In this document: positions 61,215 to 64,000 of the stretch, piece after piece | How positions within the stretch are numbered: the first letter of the stretch is position 1 | Layout of the letters: each line of letters starts with the position of its first letter | Assembly (NCBI RefSeq): GCF_009905375.1 | Contig: NW_027417543.1 | Coordinates: forward strand, 1 to 64,000 | Reading direction: 5' to 3' | DNA length: 64,000 bases | Origin: Apium graveolens | Lineage: Eukaryota > Streptophyta > Magnoliopsida > Apiales > Apiaceae | The notes under the pieces: generated by a model | Databases searched by the model: none | The model's input: the letters and a program-made list of their open reading frames with translations, nothing else | What the model was told of the DNA's origin: nothing | Made by a program: the position numbers and the translations under genes

Positions 61215-62089
61215 GATACATTTCAACATATAAAGTGAATTCAATAAATATTGTAGTTTGCTAGAATTAAGAATATATTATCACATTTGTGTAATACAAC
61301 TTATGTATTATAGCCACTACCAGATATTGTCGCTTCTGAATTTTTGCACATAAAATTATATAATAACGCTATGTAATCTCGTAGAAATATATAAAAACAC
61401 TTTCCAAGATAATCAAAACTTAATAACTTTCCGTTCTTTCAGAACAACTTTGTCATCAATATCACAAATACCAAGAAAATGCTTGATGTACCAATGGATC
61501 ATCATTCTTTGGAGCAGACCTTGACGCTTAATGATATATAATGATATGGCTAAATGGGTAAGGTTTTCTCCAAAAACTTTATCAAATATCCCCAATTTAT
61601 TTAAGTTCCTCTATAAGAGAATGGTAATGTGTGATATGATAGTTGAGTAATGGTATTTGATTTCTTAAACCTTAAATCTATATAACATGGTTAACAATAT
61701 GGAAATTAAAATTAATCTAAATTTAAAATAAATAAGAAAATAGTAGAGATGATAGATACATTACAATCTTCCTGGTATTCTGGTGGATTATAGAGTGTTA
61801 TATACATGTATGTCTGAATACATGGAGGCTCTAATTTTTATAATGTAGTACTTTGCAATGGAGAAATTTGATCAAAATTAAAGAGTGGTTATTAATTAGA
61901 GAGACACATTGTGTTCAATTTAGTTTTACCTTATACATATTCTCAACAAATCAATTTTATGTAAAATCCTTTTATCTATATAATTAACAAATTGAGTTCT
62001 AGTGTCGGATACTTGAATCTGGTACATGGTAAAAAGGAGAAAATAAAGTGTACCAAAGTTTTTTTTAAGTTGTAAAAGAGAAGTTTAAT
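61215..62089. repeat. V segment and spacer, right end
   Basis: Direct repeat of 48291-49044, about 13.0 kb away. On minus, 61413-61595 reads FGENLT, then RMMIHWYIKHFLGICDIDDK, the V peptide. No known gene. Confidence 0.45.
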
Positions 62090-62524
62090 CGTTATATCAT
62101 AAATCTCCATTCCAACCTATCTATGCCTTAAAATATCAATTCTTAACCCATCCACACCCTTTTTTCCCTTGTGACTTCAATGGCAATCATTGTATTATGA
62201 GCTTATAGCCTCCCTTCATTAAAAGCGCTCTATTTGTTAGACACTGTCTATATTAAACATAGTTTGAACTTATTCACCACCACCTTCGACAGTATGCGCA
62301 TCAAAATTATAAAAATAGATAGGGCGAAGATCTGCCATATGTTTTAGTTGTTTAACCTTAGGAATAAGACATACAAGCCTATGATTTAGTTCCCTTGGCC
62401 CATGTCGTGTATCAAAGAAAATCTGACAAAATAGAAACATATCTTTTAAAAATATTTCAATACGTTTGAAAAAAGCCGGGTTCGACCCATGTGGATCTAG
62501 TGACTTGTATTGATGCATGAACAA
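62090..62524 (-). pseudogene. LINE (L1-type) reverse-transcriptase remnant, copy 3
   Basis: The best N-terminal part of the three: 62524-62270 is open and reads SLDPHGSNPAFFKRIEIFLK, then RELNHRLVCLIPKVKQLKHM, then ADLRPIYFYN. This matches the L1 ORF2 run KSPGPDGxPAxFF ... RELNxTxIxLIPKV ... DxRPISLCN. After 62270 it shifts frame but keeps traces of SAFNEGR and DRLEW. Loss of the catalytic region and stops make it dead. Confidence 0.75.
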
Positions 62525-62750
62525 GACTACATTCTTACTTCCTCCTCCCTAATAGGTACTATGACCTAGTGATTGTGAAATAATAATTAAAAAAGTTTGC
62601 AAAAAGGGTAAAATTTGACACGACCTTAATCAAATAACCATATATCAAACAAAACGTAAAATTTGACATAAATTTAAACAACTTACCCGAGCAGAAAAAA
62701 CCATGTAAAGCCATAGGAAAAAACATATGTGTGTGTACTATCCAACTAAA

Positions 62751-62990
62751 TCATAGTGGAAGACATATAGATGTGGAGGCCATAACAAGGAATATCATAT
62801 ATGCATGTCCCATAATTACAATATACCTGTTTGTCTTGTCGTGGTTTCGGTATTTTTGTTTATAACTATGAGCGAAAGCCAAAGCGACCAAATCGAGATG
62901 TTCCTCTAGACTCTGATATTTTACCATGAGCAGAAGATGCTTTTTTGATGAGTCGATTTGATCCAAGTTTGTGGAGAAACCACCCTGCAA
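62751..62990 (-). pseudogene. Exon-like block of unknown origin, copy 3 (open)
   Basis: 79 codons, nearly the same as 49720-49959 (LDQIDSSKKHLLLMVKYQSL, EEHLDLVALAFAHSYKQKYR). Both 13-kb-spaced copies keep the same frame, start and stop. With only two close copies this may simply reflect recent duplication. Confidence 0.4.
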
Positions 62991-63104
62991 AGAGAAAGTC
63001 AGGTACCGGGATTCGTAAATAACAATCTGAGAATCTCAGATTGAAATTTAATTTAATTCCTTATCACCAAATGATAAGGAGTTTTCAAAAAAGACAAAAT
63101 GTTT

Positions 63105-63360
63105 TACCTATCCAAGGGAATCCATGTTATAAAAGATGGCAACCTTTCCACTTTTTCTAACTTGATACATTTCCCTGTAGTAGGTAGCAAGGTCATAGTT
63201 GCAGAGCAATGTCCTCCACCAATACTATAGATGTCATTTTCTTCGTTATTTGTATTAATAACATATCGCCTCTCCGTCCTTGAACTATTCTTGTTATCGA
63301 CACTTGTGGTATCTCTTCTTTCAACACATTATTCTCACTTCCCGTAGCTCGGGTCATCTT
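63105..63360 (-). pseudogene. E(z)-like exon fragment, frameshifted copy
   Basis: Minus strand: MTRATGSEN, then a one-base loss in the KCVERRD region shifts the frame. The C-terminal motif (KVERLPSFITWIPLDR-like) is visible in the restored phase as LDKVERLPSF-type codons. Donor-like GGATAG|GTAAAAC is kept. Confidence 0.5.
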
Positions 63361-63789
63361 CTCACAATTTTCTTTTATCTTTTTCTAAAATGAATCCAGT
63401 AAAAAAAATTATAAGATGTGAATTATAATAACACTTGCTTAACGAGTCAATATATATTAAAGCATCTGAAAGTATTGAATTTCTTCTTTATAGTACTTCA
63501 TTCTATAAAGATTAACAAACTATCAGAACATGGAGCAAACAAAAAGTCCAAAATACAAATTCTACTTTTACAACGATAAGTGATACCTTCAAATTTCATA
63601 CCACTGTCATTCTAAAAAAATCCCAAAACAACTCAGAACTGATAATAAGACACGATTGACACATAAACATGATTTAATAAATAAACCCAAATTAACACAT
63701 AGTGTAAAATCCATAAAAAATCCCAAACACAAAATAACTTAGAAACAGAAAAGCAAGGAGGTAAATTAAACAATAATTAACAATGATCG
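63361..63789. other. Leader/intron-like stretch, right end
   Basis: Direct repeat of 50332-50829 with a deletion near 63441 (CTTGCTTAACGAGTC). No gene seen. Confidence 0.35.
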
Positions 63790-64000
63790 ACCAAATTTAA
63801 TATTCTCCTAAATTAAATTTATTGAATTGAAAGAACTTTAGGAAAGATGATTTGGGAAAAAAATACATTCCATTCAAGGTTTAATCTTTTCCGAGATTTA
63901 ATCTTCTTGGAGCTTTAGTCTTTACAAAGATTTAATATTCAATGTTTGAGAGAAATATTTCAGCAAAGATTTAATCTTTCGCCGCAGTGGAGATTGTTTG
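63790..64000. repeat. GATTAAATC motif cluster, copy 3 (runs to window edge)
   Basis: Five GATTTAATC-type motifs near 63797, 63880, 63896, 63928 and 63968. The window stops at GATTGTTTG, so LTR-G, if it follows as in the other copies, is outside. Confidence 0.5.

Noticed and set aside
1..64000. tRNA, rRNA, snoRNA genes or intact protein-coding host genes
   Set aside because: I looked on both strands for cloverleaf A/B boxes, rRNA-like GC-rich blocks and long conserved frames and saw none that I could defend.

Overview
The window looks like a gene-poor, repeat-dominated stretch of a flowering-plant nuclear genome. It is very AT-rich, has no intact housekeeping gene, rRNA, tRNA or CRISPR, and is built almost entirely from retrotransposon remnants. 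The plant assignment rests on: a Ty1/copia gag with a zinc knuckle; LTRs beginning TGTAAYACC or TGTGACRCC; an initiator-Met tRNA-type primer binding site (PBS); plant-type short GT-AG introns; and a fragment resembling a plant E(z)-type histone methyltransferase. I cannot name the species. All similarities were judged by eye, so module edges are good to roughly 10-50 bases unless an exact junction is given.

A few modules recur many times in both orientations: (1) copia gag remnants; (2) a 1.9-kb-LTR element whose internal region is only about 200 bp; (3) a Gly/Ile/Ser-repeat gene family with two exons, attached to an AT-rich flank here called Y (younger type) or W (diverged type); (4) an LTR-like segment starting TGTGACGCC, called LTR-G; (5) segment U, with a conserved 46-codon ORF; (6) segment V; (7) segment Z; (8) a composite block with a LINE reverse-transcriptase remnant, an unidentified exon-like block, an E(z)-like exon and a cluster of GATTAAATC motifs.

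Layout: 0-11.4 kb holds tandem gly-Y-U units read on the minus strand. At 11.36-12.31 kb is gag, interrupted by the minimal-internal LTR element (12.31-17.28 kb). At 17.28-31.33 kb is the left arm of a very large inverted repeat (W, gly, LTR-G, E(z)/LINE block, V, U, Y, gly, LTR-G, Z, gag). At 31.3-38.1 kb is the spacer: the rest of the minus-strand gag, a second W/gly copy and the remaining part of the LTR element. At 38.12-56.03 kb is the right arm, in mirror order with extra insertions. At 56-64 kb are gag, Z, U, V and another LINE/E(z) block in direct orientation, about 13 kb from its sister at 48.3 kb.

The most notable points are these. The LTR element carries a perfect 5-bp target duplication (AAATT), but its two ends now lie 25.8 kb apart. 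Three W-type copies of the gly gene keep an open spliced reading frame of about 183-196 codons, including a frame-preserving 3-nt deletion in exon 1. A fragment of a Polycomb-type methyltransferase gene has been captured and multiplied by the repeats.
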